Assembly: GCA_937902985.1 (NCBI GenBank)
Contig: CALFNG010000030.1
Span: 1-51,003 of the forward strand
Origin: an uncultured Myxococcales bacterium
GTDB taxonomy: Bacteria > Myxococcota_A > Polyangia > Polyangiales > Polyangiaceae
Length of the DNA stretch: 51,003 bases
Direction: 5' to 3'
Positions 33,741 to 42,759 of this stretch are shown piece after piece; position 1 is the stretch's first letter; each line of letters begins with the position of its first letter. The notes under the pieces are model-generated. The model was not told the DNA's origin, ran no database searches, and was given only the letters and a program-made list of their open reading frames with translations. A program made the translations under genes and the position numbers.

Positions 33741-35027
33741 TCAGTTCACGGTGATCTCGTCAGATCTCCACGGACCAGGAGCGGCCCCGGCACGCCCAAG
33801 CTCACTCTCTACCGACGAACGCAGAGCGTCGCGCTCACCTCCCAGAGGCAGCTCCCCCGCGAGTCGTACGACGGTGAACACTTCGACAGCGCTCGGGCGT
33901 GTCTGCAGCAGATACAGCGCAGCCGTCACGGCATGGGCGGGAAGCCGCCGATCAATGCAGTTCGCGATGTAGGTGTTCAAGACGTGGCGAGCACCGGCGA
34001 CTGCCAACCGTCGTTCTCTCAAGATCTGCTCGACGATCGGGAGAAGAAGATCGTGCGCAGCACCGAAATGCCCGAAGTCCCGCTCAAGTGCAGCGGTGTT
34101 GGCGATCGACATCCAGTCCTTGTCGTCGCGGTACTTCCTCGCGAGGTCCAAGGCTTCATTGAGCTTTCCGCAGCGACGGAGCAGCGAGGCAGCGAGCCGT
34201 CCGGAAGCGGGGTCGTCGACATTTTGTTTGCGGAAGCGCTGGTAACACTCGATGCCCTCTGCATCTTTGCGGTACGAGCGCGCCAAGCGCAGCAGCATTC
34301 GCAGGGTCTCGGCACTTTGGTCCTCACCGGCAAGCTCGATGATAGCGATCCACGCCTGTCGCTGATTTTTCCCGCGATCCACAGGACTTTTGTGAAGGGC
34401 GTCAATGACGGCCCGTCTGACAGCGAGGGGCGATCCGCGCAAGCTGGTTGACTTGCCGTCCCATCCGAATGTCGCAAGCACCTCGTCGTGGGCACTGTGG
34501 GCATGCAGCGCCAGAATCTGCGCCACCCGAAGGAGTTCTTTCTGGGCCCGCTCCTCAAAGTCCTTGAGGCGTTCCGGGAGCAAGACCTTGATGCGGTCCT
34601 CCACGCTCCGCTGAATCATTGCGTCGGTGCCGTCCTTGATTGTCTTCCAGCCGAAGAAACCGGCGACTCCCAGGATGATCGTGACGGCCAAGCTCACCCA
34701 CCAGAACTGCGTCTTCAAGCCTTCGACGTTGGCCTTTAGGTCCTTTAGGTCCTGAATAGCGTCGTTTCCCTTCGCAATCGCCGCTCGATTCTCATTGACA
34801 TTGCGCTCTGCGTACGCGCGCACCTCGGAAGCCCCCGGGGCCGCCGGGCTGGAGGAAGCGGGCTCTACGGACGGAGGGCTACGTCGTAGCGAGGGTGCCG
34901 CCGGAGCGCTCGATGACTGGCCCGCCGAGCCATCGGGACTTGGGGCCTGCGCTTGGATCGTAAGAGCAGTAGCAAGGAGGGCCGCAGCGATGCCCCAAGT
35001 GGTCGTCCGTCTCGGTGCTCGGTCCAC
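33741..35027 (-). CDS. membrane-anchored TPR-like helical repeat protein
   Basis: A 428-residue protein starting at GTG 35027 with a cleavable-looking leader (TTTWGIAAALLATALTIQAQA), a disordered Ser/Pro region, then a coiled coil (NRAAIAKGNDAIQDLKDLKA) and one membrane helix near residues 108-126 (FWWVSLAVTIILGVAGFFG). The C-terminal 300 residues are paired amphipathic helices (ETLRMLLRLARSYRKDAEGI, LNEALDLARKYRDDKDWMS, GHFGAAHDLLLPIVEQIL) typical of TPR or HEAT-like solenoids. This suggests a membrane scaffold protein. No enzyme motif. Convergent with the kinase gene. Confidence 0.75.
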   Translation of the reverse strand: MDRAPRRTTTWGIAAALLATALTIQAQAPSPDGSAGQSSSAPAAPSLRRSPPSVEPASSSPAAPGASEVRAYAERNVNENRAAIAKGNDAIQDLKDLKANVEGLKTQFWWVSLAVTIILGVAGFFGWKTIKDGTDAMIQRSVEDRIKVLLPERLKDFEERAQKELLRVAQILALHAHSAHDEVLATFGWDGKSTSLRGSPLAVRRAVIDALHKSPVDRGKNQRQAWIAIIELAGEDQSAETLRMLLRLARSYRKDAEGIECYQRFRKQNVDDPASGRLAASLLRRCGKLNEALDLARKYRDDKDWMSIANTAALERDFGHFGAAHDLLLPIVEQILRERRLAVAGARHVLNTYIANCIDRRLPAHAVTAALYLLQTRPSAVEVFTVVRLAGELPLGGERDALRSSVESELGRAGAAPGPWRSDEITVN

Positions 35028-35198
35028 TATCGCTCCCCATGCCAGAGTCCACGATGCAAGGTAGGCACGCTTCCGCGGCGGGGCGCAAGGGGCAACGTGC
35101 GCATAACGTATATGGTATGTTGTGTCGGATTCTTGTCGAGGCCGGCGTTCCGGCCCTCCTGGACGAGGCGCCCCGCAGCAGGCGCCCCGACCTTGCGC

Positions 35199-35309
35199 CT
35201 CCCGCTTGGCGCCGACGCGGTCGCCAGCATCCGTCAGAAGCTCAAGGCGGTCGCGGGGGACGTCGACGCCAACGAGGCGGTCGCGGCGGCGATGGCGATC
35301 GATGCCTGA
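35199..35309 (+). pseudogene. short-chain dehydrogenase (SDR) C-terminal remnant
   Basis: The stretch LRLPLGADAVASIRQKLKA is typical of the last helix of short-chain dehydrogenases, where L-P-L-G-x-D-A precedes a long helix (V-x-x-I-R-x-K-L); VAGDVDANEAVAA follows. The Rossmann TGxxxGxG motif and the YxxxK catalytic pair are missing, and upstream sequence is not SDR-like in any frame. It is a 37-codon scrap. Confidence 0.4.
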
Positions 35310-35551
35310 CCCGCCGGGCGCGCTGCAGCAGGCAGGAGCGCTGCGGCCTCGCGGCCCTCAGAGCGTCACCCCCGCGCTCCGGCGCGTGCGGCCGACCGTG
35401 CCGCCAACCATCGGCGCGGTACCCGGGCCTCGCGCGACCTGTCCCGCTGTGGGCGCTCCGCCCATGAGCTTGGCGGCCTCGGGGTGCGGTCGCTTGCCGC
35501 CCCCTTTCGCTCCGCCCTTGGGGTGAGGCCGCGGCTTGGACCCGGACTTGT

Positions 35552-35674
35552 CTTGTCGGTGCCTGGCCACGAGTGCAACTGCCCCTGCCCCTGGGCTTGA
35601 TTGCGGTCGGCCCGGTGAACGATCCAGTGCCGTCGCTTCATCATCGATTCGAGGTCGACGCCGTGGGTGTCCAG
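35552..35674 (-). pseudogene. HEPN-like (RiboL-PSP-type) fragment
   Basis: LDTHGVDLESMMKRRHWIVH, followed by RADRN, carries the R-x4-H signature (RHWIVH) of HEPN ribonuclease or toxin-like domains. The D-x-x-x-M-x-x-R-R-H-W-I-V-H-R-A-D-R-N string is typical of RiboL-PSP-HEPN proteins. The helices that should precede it are absent and low-complexity sequence follows, so it is a fragment. Conserved residues are intact, which suggests recent loss. Confidence 0.4.
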
Positions 35675-35849
35675 CACGGCGGTGCGGGCAGACTTGGGCG
35701 TAGCTGACCGCGTGGGCGCAAGGAAGAGGTGCGAAGAGGTGCAAGGGAGATGACGATCGAGCGTTGACACCGGGGGCGGGCGGTGTAGGCCATCACCCCG
35801 CCATGGGCGGCGCGCATCGACAAAACCCCGTCCCGCCCAGGAGGTCACC

Positions 35850-36191
35850 GTGTCCACTCACCTCGTCTTCGTGAACCTAGCGATTGTCCCGGCGCTCCTC
35901 GGCGTCTGCACGCTGAACCCAGCGGCAACCGGCGGCTTCGCGATCGGCGATTTTGAATCCCTTGAGACGGACCAAGCGAAGCTCCTCAAACTCGGCGAGG
36001 GGTCGACCTCGCTCAGGCTGCAGAGGCAGCGAGGCGACCAGTGGGTGCCGATCGAAACCTTCGCGGCCAATCAGAACGGTCTCGACGAGGCGCTCTACAT
36101 GGGCATCAAGGTTGCGCGGCTAGCCCCCTGGGACGTGATGCAGCTCGTGTCTGCCAACGGCACCGAAATCCGTCATTGGTCCAAGAGCTGA
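35850..36191 (+). CDS. small hypothetical protein
   Basis: A 113-residue protein starting at GTG 35850. AGGAGG lies five bases upstream and decides the start. The first 25 residues (VFVNLAIVPALLGVC) are hydrophobic, but the segment reads as likely to be a buried strand as a signal peptide. The rest is soluble in character: LETDQAKLLKLGEGSTSLR, DQWVPIETFAANQNGLDEAL and WDVMQLVSANGTEIRHWS. I do not recognise a family. No operon partner is visible on the same strand. Confidence 0.55.
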   Translation: MSTHLVFVNLAIVPALLGVCTLNPAATGGFAIGDFESLETDQAKLLKLGEGSTSLRLQRQRGDQWVPIETFAANQNGLDEALYMGIKVARLAPWDVMQLVSANGTEIRHWSKS

Positions 36192-36417
36192 AGGCAACCC
36201 AGCACGTCGAAGACCGTCTCGCCGCCCGAACGGAGCGCTCACGGACCGTGTACGACGAACTCGTCACGTGGTGTCAGACGGGTGGGTTGCCTCCGTCGCG
36301 GGCGTGGTCACCGGCGACGTCACGAGCAGACTTGCGCCTGCTCGAATCGTCGATTCGCAATTTTCGCAACCCGGAACCCGATAGCGTGATCGTCGGGCTC
36401 GGCGACCGAGGATGCAG

Positions 36418-37977
36418 ATGAACGACAGCGCAACGAGAACTCGCGGACACGCCCGAACGGCGAAGACACCGACCAGGCCGTTCTTCTCGACGGCCTTCTT
36501 CGCCTTGGCCTGCAGCGCTTGCACGACGATCTTGGGGGACTTCAGCGCTGCACCCGGGCCGGGCGTGCTCGACGACGGGGGATCGCAGGCGGACACCGCG
36601 CCCCCTCCTGGAGGGGATTCCACTACGGACACCGGCACGCCCGACGATGGGCGAAGCACCGACGTGGCCGACGTGGCCGACGTGGCCAACGTGGCCGACG
36701 TGGCCACGGAGGCGCCCGGCGCGCCCCTGAACGTGGCTGCCGCAGCGGTGCCGGTCGTCACCACCGTGACCACGTTGGCAGGCTCGGGCACGGCCGCGTT
36801 TGTCAACGGGACGGGTGTTGCGGCGAGTTTTAGCGGCCCCACCGCTCTCGCGGTGGACGCGGCCGGAAACGTCTACGTCGCGGACACCGCCAATCAGCGC
36901 ATTCGTAAGGTGACGCCGTCGGGCGTGGTAACCACATTGGCGGGCTCGGGCACGTCCACGTTTGCCGACGGCACGGGCGTCAACGCGAGTTTCAGCATTC
37001 CCTTGGGCGTGGCCGTGGACGCCGCCGGGGTCGTCTACGTCGCGGACGGGGGCAACCAGCGCATTCGTAAGGTGACGCCATCAGGTGTGGTGACGACGCT
37101 CGCGGGCTCGGGCACGGCCGCGTTCGCCGATGGGACGGGTGCCGCCGCGAGCTTCAGCGGCCCGAGTGGGGTTGCGCTGGACGGCATCGGGAACGTCTAC
37201 GTCGCGGACACGACCAACCAGCGCATTCGTCTGGTGACGCCCGCGGGCGTGGTATCGACGCTAGCCGGCTCGGGCACCGCCACGTTTGCCAACGGCACGG
37301 GCGGCGCGGCGAGCTTCGACTACCCCAACGCCCTTGCCGTGGACGCCGGGAACGTCTGGATCGCGGATTCGGGCAATGACCGCATTCGCAAGATGACCCC
37401 CGCCGGCATGGTGATGACGCTCGCGGGCTCGAGCACGTTCAACCCGTTCGCGGACGGCACGGGCGCCGCGGCGAGCTTCAACTCCCCCCAGGGCATCGCG
37501 CTGGACGCGGCCGACAACGCGTACGTCGGTGACCAGAACCACCACCGCATCCGGAAGGTGACGCCCGCGGGCGTCGTGACGACGCTCGCCGGCTCGGGCA
37601 CGCCCTCGTTTGCAGACGGGCCGGCCGCGGGAGCGGCGTTCTTCAATCCCTCGGGCATCGCGGTGGACGCGGCCCGCAACGTCTATGTGGGTGACACGAA
37701 CAACAACCGCATTCGCAAGATCGTCTCGGTCGGCATCCAGCAGCTCTCGGTGACGTGGAGCGCCCCGAGCACGCCGGGGAGCGCGGCCATCAGCGGATAC
37801 ACAGCGTCCGCAAGCGCCTCTGGTTACTCACCCCAGACCTGCAGCGCCGCCGCCGGCGCCACGTCGTGCACGATCGACGGGCTCACGAGCGACGTCCCCT
37901 ACAGCGTGTCCGTCACCGCGACCAGCGCCGCCGGCACGAGCGCGCCGTCGACCTCCGTCATCGCCATCCCGAACTGA
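36418..37977 (+). CDS. secreted NHL-repeat beta-propeller with C-terminal Fn3-like domain
   Basis: A 519-residue exported protein. ATG 36418 is preferred over 36412 because GAGG lies six bases before it. The hydrophobic leader FFSTAFFALACSAC gives a lipoprotein-type Cys. A tethering region includes a 9-bp tandem repeat (DVA units). Six beta-propeller blades follow, each with VTTLAGSGTAAFADGTGAAA, then GVAVDAAGNVYVAD, then NQRIRKVTPSGV. This is the NHL pattern. The last 85 residues (QQLSVTWSAPSTPGSAAISG...YSVSVTATSAAG) form an Fn3-like module. Likely a surface protein for protein or sugar binding; enzymatic residues are not seen. It overlaps the convergent MazF-like frame by 79 bases. Confidence 0.88.
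   Translation: MNDSATRTRGHARTAKTPTRPFFSTAFFALACSACTTILGDFSAAPGPGVLDDGGSQADTAPPPGGDSTTDTGTPDDGRSTDVADVADVANVADVATEAPGAPLNVAAAAVPVVTTVTTLAGSGTAAFVNGTGVAASFSGPTALAVDAAGNVYVADTANQRIRKVTPSGVVTTLAGSGTSTFADGTGVNASFSIPLGVAVDAAGVVYVADGGNQRIRKVTPSGVVTTLAGSGTAAFADGTGAAASFSGPSGVALDGIGNVYVADTTNQRIRLVTPAGVVSTLAGSGTATFANGTGGAASFDYPNALAVDAGNVWIADSGNDRIRKMTPAGMVMTLAGSSTFNPFADGTGAAASFNSPQGIALDAADNAYVGDQNHHRIRKVTPAGVVTTLAGSGTPSFADGPAAGAAFFNPSGIAVDAARNVYVGDTNNNRIRKIVSVGIQQLSVTWSAPSTPGSAAISGYTASASASGYSPQTCSAAAGATSCTIDGLTSDVPYSVSVTATSAAGTSAPSTSVIAIPN
36661..36705 (+). repeat. 5 x 9-bp in-frame tandem repeat
   Basis: Five copies of GACGTGGCC lie head to tail (the fourth begins AAC) in the tether of the NHL protein and encode (D/N)VA units. 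Gain or loss of copies would change linker length without shifting frame. Confidence 0.85.
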
Positions 37978-38243
37978 GCCGAGCCAGACCTGTTCGCAGA
38001 CGTCATGACGCGATGTCCCACGCGACCCAGCTGGGCCAGTCGCTGTAGGCGCCGGCTTCTGCGAAGGCGAACATTTCCCGGCATGGCCGCGAGGCGCAGG
38101 CTGGACGTGATCGCAGCGACGACCGTGGTCTGAATGGCGCTTCGGTTGAATCGGTCGTGCTGAACGACCACCGCAGGACGACGGCCATCTGGCTCCGACC
38201 TCTTTCCCGTGAAAGACAACCAGAAGACCTCACCCTGGCGCAT
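37899..38243 (-). CDS. MazF/PemK-type toxin, C-terminus degenerate
   Basis: The N-terminal 57 residues are a good MazF/PemK endoribonuclease: RQGEVFWLSFTGKRSEPDGR, RRPAVVVQHDRFN and TTVVAAITSSLRLAAMPGNV cover the RP-x-x-V-x-x-x-x-x-x-N and T-V-x-x-x-x-x-T core strands. After GNV the expected R-L-x-K-x-x-x-G-L-x-x-x-S-V-V-x-x-x-Q ending is lost. This frame continues as Arg-rich text and overlaps the NHL gene, while a neighbouring frame reads FAEAGAYSDWPSWVAWDIAS and stops at 38003. A frameshift is likely, so the toxin may be inactive. It starts two bases after the antitoxin stop, forming a MazEF-like operon. Confidence 0.6.
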   Translation of the reverse strand: MRQGEVFWLSFTGKRSEPDGRRPAVVVQHDRFNRSAIQTTVVAAITSSLRLAAMPGNVRLRRSRRLQRLAQLGRVGHRVMTSANRSGSAQFGMAMTEVDGALVPAALVAVTDTL

Positions 38244-38245
38244 AT

Positions 38246-38533
38246 TTACCAGCGCTCGTCGGTCCAGTCGGTGCCAGCCCGATCGAGCGCCGCCGCCCCT
38301 GAGCGCTGCGCGTTGCCCTGTCGCCCGTCAGCGAAGAGCTCATCGAGCTTCCTTGTAATCTCGGCGTCCCGCCTGGCACGCACCGCAACCGTGAGCACCC
38401 GGGTGATGTACGCGCTTCGCGACTCGCCGCGCTCGATTGCAGCGCGGTCCACGTCCGCGAGCAGAGCTTCGGGCACGGCGATAGCCGTCTTGTGGTAGGC
38501 TATGGTATTTCCCTCGGTACTCTCGATACGCAT
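38246..38533 (-). CDS. MazE-like ribbon-helix-helix antitoxin
   Basis: A 95-residue antitoxin from ATG 38533. HKTAIAVPEALLADVDRAAI, then ERGESRSAYITRVL, is the ribbon-helix-helix DNA-binding fold (first strand K-T-A-I-A-V-P, then two helices). The acidic, Trp-containing tail (AGTDWTDERW) is the usual toxin-wrapping element of MazE/CopG antitoxins. Longer upstream frame sequence is not conserved in character. The stop is two bases before the toxin start. It should repress its own operon; an operator is not obvious by eye. Confidence 0.75.
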   Translation of the reverse strand: MRIESTEGNTIAYHKTAIAVPEALLADVDRAAIERGESRSAYITRVLTVAVRARRDAEITRKLDELFADGRQGNAQRSGAAALDRAGTDWTDERW

Positions 38534-38682
38534 ACCACTGGCACGCCCTGCCGGCCAGCCGGCGCGTGGGCAAGCGCTACGCGCCAAGGTGCGTCTTCGA
38601 GTCAGTAGCTCGCCGATGGCCTCGAGCGCTCCGTCCAGCTCATCATCCGTGATGACCGAGGTCAGCGGTTGGCTCGGCCGCG

Positions 38683-41600
38683 ATGATGACGTCCCACTTC
38701 GTTGTCGCGCCGATCCTTCACGCCCCCCCACGATACCTGACCGAACGCGCTCGGTATCCGGCCAGAGTCAAGCGCCTCCTTGAACTGGAACCCCACGCGT
38801 GCGAGATCCCCAGCGCCGTGTACCTGCCCCGACTGAACCCCGCCGCCACCCTCGACCCGAAGGTCGCAGAATTCGTGGCTGCGCTCGGGGACGGTGGCTT
38901 CCGCGGCGATCTGGGCACCGACTACGCGACGCGTCTCTCGGCCGCGACGGACAACAGCATCTACCAGCTGCTCCCGGCCGCGGTCATCTTCCCGCGAACC
39001 ACCGACGACGTGGCGCTCGCGATGCGCCTCGTCGACGAGCCGCGCTTCCACGCGGTGGCGCTGACGGCGCGCGGCGGCGGCACCGGCACGAACGGGCAGT
39101 CGCTCACCGCGGGCGTGGTCATGGATCTCTCGCGGCACATGGCGAAGATCGGCGCGCTCGATCTGGCCGGCGGCTCGGTGACCGTCGAGTGCGGGGTGGT
39201 GCTCGACGACCTAAACGCGTTCCTGAGGCCGCACGGCGTCTACTTCGCGGCGAACCTGTCGCCGTCGAACCGCGCGACCCTGGGCGGCATGATCGCGACC
39301 GACGCCAGTGGCGAGGGCTCGCGGGTGCACGGCAAGACGAGCGACCACGTGCTCGACCTCGAGCTCGTCCTCCGCGGGGGCGTCGTCCACCGCACGGCGC
39401 GCGTCGCGGGCGCCGAGCTCGACGCGCTCTGCGAGCAGCCGGGTCTCGTGGGCGCGGCGCACAAGCTGGCGCGCGAGATCGCGACCGCGAAGAAGGACGC
39501 GATCGCGAGCACGTTCCCCAGGCTGCGCCGGCACATGACGGGATACAACCTCGCGCACATGGCCGCGCCGGACGGGTCGGCCGTCGACCTGGCGCAGCTC
39601 GTGACCGGGAGCGAGGGCTCGCTCGGCGTCGTCACCGGCGCGCGCCTGCGCCTGACGCACTTCGACCGGCACCGGGCGATGCTCGTGCTGCACTACGGGA
39701 GCTTCGACGCGGCGCTCGCGAGCGCCGCGTGGCTGGTGGCGACCGATCCGGGATCGGTCGAGACGCTCGACGAGACCGTGCTGGGGCTGGCGAAGAAGGA
39801 CGTCATCTACGACCAGGTGAAGGACTTTCTCCTCGACGGCGCGACCGAGACGACGCGAGCCATCAACCTGGTCGAGTACAGCGGCGACGACGAGGCGGCG
39901 GTGAAGGCGAAGGTCGCGCGCCTGTTCGCCGAGATCGAGCAGCGCAAGGGAGCGCTCGGCACGCCCCACGGGCACGTGCTCACGTGGAAGCCGGCGGAGC
40001 GCGAGAGCCTGTGGAACCTGCGAAAGAAGGGCGTGGGGCTGCTCGGCAATGCGCCCGGGGCGCGCAAGCCCGTCCCGTTCGTCGAAGACACGGTCGTGCC
40101 GCCCGAGAACCTGCAGGCTTACGTGCGCGAGTTCCGCGCGGTCCTCGACGCCGAGGGTCTGCGCTATGGAATGTTCGGACACGTCGACGTCGGATGCCTG
40201 CACGTGCGTCCCGCGCTCGACATGAAAGATCCCGAGGACGAGGCGCGCATCCGGCGCATCACCGACAAGGTGACCGAGATCGTGACGCGTCACGGCGGCC
40301 TGCTCTGGGGAGAGCACGGCAAGGGTTTTCGCTCGGAGATCGTGCCGCACCACTTCGGGCCGGTGCTCTACCCTGAGCTGCAGCGGATCAAGGCGCTGTT
40401 CGACCCGCGCAACCAGCTCAATCCGGGGAAGATCGCGACGCCCGCGGGCGCGCGGCACCGGCTCGCCACGGTCGACGGACCGACGCGCGGGGCGCTCGAC
40501 CGGCAGATCGCCGTGGCCGACCGCGAGGCGCTGGGGACGGTCATCCACTGCAACGGCAACGGGCAGTGCTTCGACACGAGCACCGACAGCATCATGTGTC
40601 CGTCGTCCAAGATCACGCGCGACCGCATCCACTCGCCCAAGGGCCGCGCGACCCTCATGCGCGAGTGGCTCCGCCTGCTCGCCGGCGCGGGCGTCGTGGC
40701 GACGCAGGCGCTGCACACGCCGGGCGGCCTGCCGTGGCTCGCGCGTCTCTGGCAGCGCCTCCTGCACCCGGACCGCGGGCGAGACTTCTCTCACCAGGTC
40801 TACGACGCGATGGCCGGCTGCCTGGCGTGCAAGGCGTGCGCGACGCAGTGCCCGGTGCGGGTCGACGTCCCCGATTTCCGTGCTCAGTTCCTCGAGCTCT
40901 ATCACCGCCGCTACGCGCGGCCGCTCGGGGACTACTTCACCGCGCTGCTCGAGCGCCTCTTGCCGCTCATGGTCGTCTTCCCGCGGATCATGAACGCGCT
41001 CATGGGCGGCTTCTTCGGGCGCTGGTTCACGACGCGCGTCGTCGGGATCGCCGACGCCCCCCGCCTCGACGCAAGACCGGCCAGGGCGCGGCTGTCGGAC
41101 CATGGCGTGCCCGTGTCGAGCGTCGACGCGCTCGCCAGGCTGCCGAAAGACGCGCGGACGGTCGTCATCCTGCAAGACGCGTTCACGACGTTCTACGAGC
41201 CGGCGGTGCTCGAGGCCACGTGCTTGCTCCTGCGCAAGCTCGGGTTCGAGCCCCACGTCTTGCCCTACTTCGAGAACGGCAAGGCGCTTCACATCAAGGG
41301 TTTCCTCGGCCCGTTCGGCAAGGTCGTCCGGCGCAACGCCGACCTCTTGCGACGCGTCGGGGCGCTCGGCTTCCCCATGATCGGCATCGAGCCGGCGGTC
41401 GTCCTCACCTACCGCGACGAGTACCCGAAGGAGCTCGCGGGCGAGGCCGGCTTCCAGGTGCTCCTGCTCCAGGAGTGGCTGGCGGAGCAGAAGCTCGACG
41501 CGAGAGCGGCGCCCAGTCACCGGGCCGCGCCGGGGTTCCGGCTCCTGTCGCACTGCACCGAGCAGGCGCTCGTCACCCGGGCGCCGGCCCTCTGGGTCAA

Positions 41601-41883
41601 GGTCTTCGCGGCGCTGGGCGTTCCGCTCGAGATCGTGAAGGCCGGGTGCTGCGGCATGTGCGGCGTGTACGGGCACGAGGTCGCGCACAAGGCGGACTCG
41701 CTCGGGATCTTCGACCTCTCGTGGAAGAAGAAGATCGACGGCGGACCCGACCCGGGCAACGCGAGCGAGCGCCGGGGTCGAGTCCTCGCCACCGGTCACT
41801 CGTGCCGGTCGCAGGTCGAGCGGGCGCTGGGCTTCACTCCCCGCCACCCCGTCGAAGCGCTGCTCGAGGCGGTCGGCGGCTGA
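38683..41883 (+). CDS. ydiJ: D-2-hydroxyglutarate dehydrogenase, YdiJ-type FAD/Fe-S fusion
   Basis: A 1066-residue flavoprotein, slightly longer than E. coli YdiJ. It has an FAD-linked oxidase half (TDNSIYQLLPAAVIFPRTTD, RGGGTGTNGQSL, SNRATLGGMIATDASGEGS) and an Fe-S/CCG half (CNGNGQCFDTS with MCPSSK near residue 623; CLACKACATQCPV; CCGMCGVYGHE). This fits enzymes that oxidise D-2-hydroxyglutarate, a by-product of SerA in serine synthesis, and pass electrons to the respiratory chain. The N-terminal 50 residues extend beyond the E. coli start; ATG 38683 is the first Met. Flanked by two toxin-antitoxin-like modules, but not in an operon with either. Confidence 0.92.
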   Translation: MMTSHFVVAPILHAPPRYLTERARYPARVKRLLELEPHACEIPSAVYLPRLNPAATLDPKVAEFVAALGDGGFRGDLGTDYATRLSAATDNSIYQLLPAAVIFPRTTDDVALAMRLVDEPRFHAVALTARGGGTGTNGQSLTAGVVMDLSRHMAKIGALDLAGGSVTVECGVVLDDLNAFLRPHGVYFAANLSPSNRATLGGMIATDASGEGSRVHGKTSDHVLDLELVLRGGVVHRTARVAGAELDALCEQPGLVGAAHKLAREIATAKKDAIASTFPRLRRHMTGYNLAHMAAPDGSAVDLAQLVTGSEGSLGVVTGARLRLTHFDRHRAMLVLHYGSFDAALASAAWLVATDPGSVETLDETVLGLAKKDVIYDQVKDFLLDGATETTRAINLVEYSGDDEAAVKAKVARLFAEIEQRKGALGTPHGHVLTWKPAERESLWNLRKKGVGLLGNAPGARKPVPFVEDTVVPPENLQAYVREFRAVLDAEGLRYGMFGHVDVGCLHVRPALDMKDPEDEARIRRITDKVTEIVTRHGGLLWGEHGKGFRSEIVPHHFGPVLYPELQRIKALFDPRNQLNPGKIATPAGARHRLATVDGPTRGALDRQIAVADREALGTVIHCNGNGQCFDTSTDSIMCPSSKITRDRIHSPKGRATLMREWLRLLAGAGVVATQALHTPGGLPWLARLWQRLLHPDRGRDFSHQVYDAMAGCLACKACATQCPVRVDVPDFRAQFLELYHRRYARPLGDYFTALLERLLPLMVVFPRIMNALMGGFFGRWFTTRVVGIADAPRLDARPARARLSDHGVPVSSVDALARLPKDARTVVILQDAFTTFYEPAVLEATCLLLRKLGFEPHVLPYFENGKALHIKGFLGPFGKVVRRNADLLRRVGALGFPMIGIEPAVVLTYRDEYPKELAGEAGFQVLLLQEWLAEQKLDARAAPSHRAAPGFRLLSHCTEQALVTRAPALWVKVFAALGVPLEIVKAGCCGMCGVYGHEVAHKADSLGIFDLSWKKKIDGGPDPGNASERRGRVLATGHSCRSQVERALGFTPRHPVEALLEAVGG

Positions 41884-41908
41884 ACGGCGGGCTAGACTCG
41901 CGCCGGCC

Positions 41909-42319
41909 ATGACCACCGAACAGCACAAGCAGATTGCGAGCGAGCTCTTTGCGCGAATCAGCTCCGGCAAGATCGCCGACGCGCTCGCGCTCATGACGGA
42001 CGACGCCACCTGGCGAATCGGTGGCACGCCGGAGCTCTCGCGCTCCGCGGGCCTCTACGACAAGGCCCGCCTGGGCCGCCTCTTCGAGCGCATGTTGAGT
42101 CAGCTCGAAGACGGGTTGAAGATGAAGACCCGGATCGATGCGCGATTGCGGAATGGCTACGACGAATCCGCGCCGACCCGCGTGAGCACCTCATCGAGCT
42201 TCGCCGCGAGGTCCTGCCGCCGGCCGAAGCCGCGCATCTCGATGAGCCGCAAGTCTTCGCGAACGCGCTGCAGGTCGAGGTCGCGATTCACTTCGAGCAA
42301 CCGGAGGGCGTCGATCTGA
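41909..42319 (+). pseudogene. SnoaL/NTF2-like protein, truncated
   Basis: The first 72 codons (HKQIASELFARISSGKIADA, LALMTDDATWRIGGTPELSR, KARLGRLFERMLSQLEDGLK) form the helix-helix-strand start of a SnoaL-like NTF2-fold protein of about 130 residues. From about 42125 on the sequence is antisense to the nucleotidyltransferase gene and no longer NTF2-like, so the four-strand sheet is missing. The fusion frame ends at 42319. The breakpoint coincides with the end of the AbiEii-type module, suggesting that module's arrival or a deletion cut the gene. Confidence 0.65.
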
Positions 42320-42759
42320 TCCTGCAGGCGCCGCGCGTCCATCGACAGGACCTTCATCGCGAGCAGCTCTTCGGCCTGGGCAACCGGCACGGGCCCGATG
42401 CCCTCGATCACGATCTCCGTCGAACGCTCCACGATCTCCGCCTCGATACCGGAACTCGCCGTGAGAAGATCCACCGTGATGCCCGAGGGGTCCCTGAGAC
42501 GGACGGTCGCGAGACGCTTAGCGTCATCATGCTCCACGAGAGCGATCACCCGATAACCTCTGGCGCCGAGCTCCAGCGCGAGCTTCTCCACCTCGACGTC
42601 GTCGCGCACCTCGACCGCGACGTCCACGTCGCGCGTGAAGCGGACCTCGGCACGAAGGGAAATGCCGAACCCGCCGACGATCGCAAAGCGTTTTCCGAGT
42701 CTCCTGAGTTCGGACGCGATCTGCCCGAGAGCGGCGCCCGGATCACTGTTCGTCATCAC
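42157..42759 (-). CDS. AbiEii/MNT-type nucleotidyltransferase (toxin-like)
   Basis: A 200-residue protein; GTG 42759 and ATG 42756 are adjacent candidate starts. KRFAIVGGFGISLRAEVRF, then TRDVDVAVEVRD, is the nucleotidyltransferase core (hG-G-[x]-S/L...D-h-D-h). A later strand ITVDLLTASSGI supplies the third acidic residue. Proteins of this kind (AbiEii/AbiGii-like) act as toxins of type IV-style or MNT/HEPN-like modules, transferring nucleotides to tRNA. A small gene upstream overlaps it by 14-17 bases and is the probable antitoxin. Activity against an unknown tRNA is inference. Confidence 0.8.
   Translation of the reverse strand: MMTNSDPGAALGQIASELRRLGKRFAIVGGFGISLRAEVRFTRDVDVAVEVRDDVEVEKLALELGARGYRVIALVEHDDAKRLATVRLRDPSGITVDLLTASSGIEAEIVERSTEIVIEGIGPVPVAQAEELLAMKVLSMDARRLQDQIDALRLLEVNRDLDLQRVREDLRLIEMRGFGRRQDLAAKLDEVLTRVGADSS

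Noticed and set aside
39211-42027. 938-codon open frame antisense to ydiJ
   Set aside because: Mirror of the dehydrogenase codons (strong third-position GC bias); composition typical of antisense frames.
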